Positions 23,380 to 24,230 of a stretch of 24,230 bases of DNA are shown in pieces. The stretch's first letter is position 1; every line of letters starts with the position of its first letter. Source of the stretch: JAJZXY01 sp046706185 (GTDB lineage Archaea; Thermoplasmatota; Thermoplasmata; Sysuiplasmatales; Sysuiplasmataceae); assembly GCA_046706185.1 (NCBI GenBank), contig JBJKPR010000054.1, forward strand, positions 1-24,230, in the 5' to 3' direction. Below the pieces are notes generated by a model. It had not been told where the DNA came from. It saw only the letters and a list, made by a program, of their open reading frames with translations, and ran no database searches. Position numbers and translations under genes: made by a program.

Positions 23380-23501
23380 ACTTCAACCTATGGGCGAACA
23401 GATAGAAGTCCTTTTCCGGGATGGGTCCTGCACTGGCCAGACAGACGGCAGATACGTCCACAGTTGAAGCTGTTTACTCCATCTGATACCTGTCGGACAA
23501 G

Positions 23502-23510
23502 TAATATAAA
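23502..23510 (+). promoter_or_regulatory. TATA box upstream of the winged-helix regulator
   Basis: TAATATAAA is a strong TATA match, predicting transcription start near 23531 and a leader of about 30 bases that contains GGGTGA at 23549-23554. The rest of the 23380-23562 gap holds the weak promoter of the opposite NfeD gene and three copies of a GTTGAA motif. Confidence 0.5.
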
Positions 23511-23562
23511 GTCTTGCAAAGTTGAAATTGATTATCAAGGCATTTGACGGGTGAGTAAACAG

Positions 23563-24230
23563 ATGAGTGCTGAGGGAGCTGCCCTGAGAAGATCCGGCGC
23601 AAGATACAAGACACCGGCGACTGAAAGGGGCAGGGCAATTGCGGGGAACAGGAGGGAAATCCTTGAGACCCTTTACAACTACCCGGCATCAAGTGTCTCC
23701 AAGATATCAAGGGAAGTCGAGCTGACGCCGAACACGGTCAAATGGCACCTTGCATCCCTTAAACGCAACGAATATGTCAACGAGGACAGGGTCGACAACA
23801 GGTCAATCTTCTACCCGATGAACTTTGTCGACAACACAGAGGTGCACATGCTCGCGGTCCTCAACGACGATACTTGCGGCCAGATCTTCACACAGGTCTA
23901 CTCCAGTCCGGGGCGGACTCAGAAGGAGCTCAAGGAGGAGCTCAGACTCACGCAGAACACGGCAGGCTATTTTCTGAGAAAGCTGACGCACATAGGTGTT
24001 CTGGAGGAAGTGCAGAACGGGAAATTCAAGTATTACTATCCTTCAAAGCTGATCATAAAGAAAGTGGAGGAGAGAAAAAACCGTTCAATGGATTACATGA
24101 GCCACCTCTTCTCCAAGCTGGAGCAAGACGGCATGGAAACCAGCGATGTCAGGGTGCACGGCGGAAAGCTCACTTTCAAGATAAGATACAGGAAGGGCGA
24201 GGAAACGATGGGCTTCGGTGTCAACCCGTT
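23563..24230 (+). CDS. Tandem winged-helix transcriptional regulator (3' end beyond the window)
   Basis: 222 codons are visible before the right edge. Residues about 30-88 form a winged-helix domain with an ArsR/MarR-like recognition segment (SVSKISREVELTPNTVKWHL, then a wing with RSIFYPM). Residues about 95-165 form a second winged helix (TQKELKEELRLTQNTAGYFL, wing KFKYYYP). The last part (about 170-222) starts a further domain that is cut off. Double winged-helix proteins of this kind are common in Thermoplasmata and related archaea; targets are unknown. ATG 23563 has GGGTGA eight bases upstream; an in-frame GTG at 23551 is less likely. It is divergent from the NfeD protease gene, which it might regulate. 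Confidence 0.82.
   Translation, partial: MSAEGAALRRSGARYKTPATERGRAIAGNRREILETLYNYPASSVSKISREVELTPNTVKWHLASLKRNEYVNEDRVDNRSIFYPMNFVDNTEVHMLAVLNDDTCGQIFTQVYSSPGRTQKELKEELRLTQNTAGYFLRKLTHIGVLEEVQNGKFKYYYPSKLIIKKVEERKNRSMDYMSHLFSKLEQDGMETSDVRVHGGKLTFKIRYRKGEETMGFGVNP

Overview
The window looks like a chromosome segment of a Thermoplasmatota (Thermoplasmatales-like) archaeon. Three things point there: a complete A-type (archaeal) ATP synthase operon, many genes with a TATA box about 26-30 bases before the start codon (leaderless transcripts), and a mini-intein in the ATP synthase A subunit that resembles the Thermoplasma acidophilum VMA intein in site, size and motifs. Taxonomy below phylum is inference. 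No tRNA, rRNA, CRISPR array or insertion sequence was seen. Genes are packed tightly; the longest stretch without a confident gene is about 247 bases (11565-11811).

Region 1 (1-4993, minus strand): the 5' end of an unrecognised gene, then a two-gene unit of a Ras/Rab-like small GTPase followed by a giant, sequon-rich surface protein. That protein has one C-terminal membrane helix and a cytoplasmic domain resembling the roadblock/longin-type regulators of small GTPases. This pair is the best candidate for an under-described system, a possible envelope-to-cytoplasm signalling device.

Region 2 (5031-11564): housekeeping metabolism on both strands. It holds an enoyl-CoA hydratase; glycine cleavage H protein overlapping a nucleoside phosphorylase; a DinB-like protein; a kynurenine-formamidase-type cyclase; the zinc-ribbon methyltransferase partner Trm112; a PLP aminotransferase; the PLP synthase PdxS; and an integral-membrane methyltransferase-like protein. 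Several convergent pairs have stop codons 1-5 bases apart.

Region 3 (11812-20583, plus strand): the ATP synthase operon in the order H-I-K-E-C-F-A-B-D. Genes overlap or nearly touch. F and A, and probably C, start with TTG behind Shine-Dalgarno-like sequences. The A-subunit P-loop is split between Lys and Thr by a 174-residue intein without an endonuclease. A short hairpin sits just before the first start codon.

Region 4 (20688-24230): a slipin (SPFH) gene and a short NfeD gene form a plus-strand pair. They face a long NfeD-type membrane serine protease, tail to tail, with five bases between the stop codons. That protease keeps its nucleophilic serine but appears to lack the usual catalytic lysine. 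A tandem winged-helix regulator runs off the right edge.
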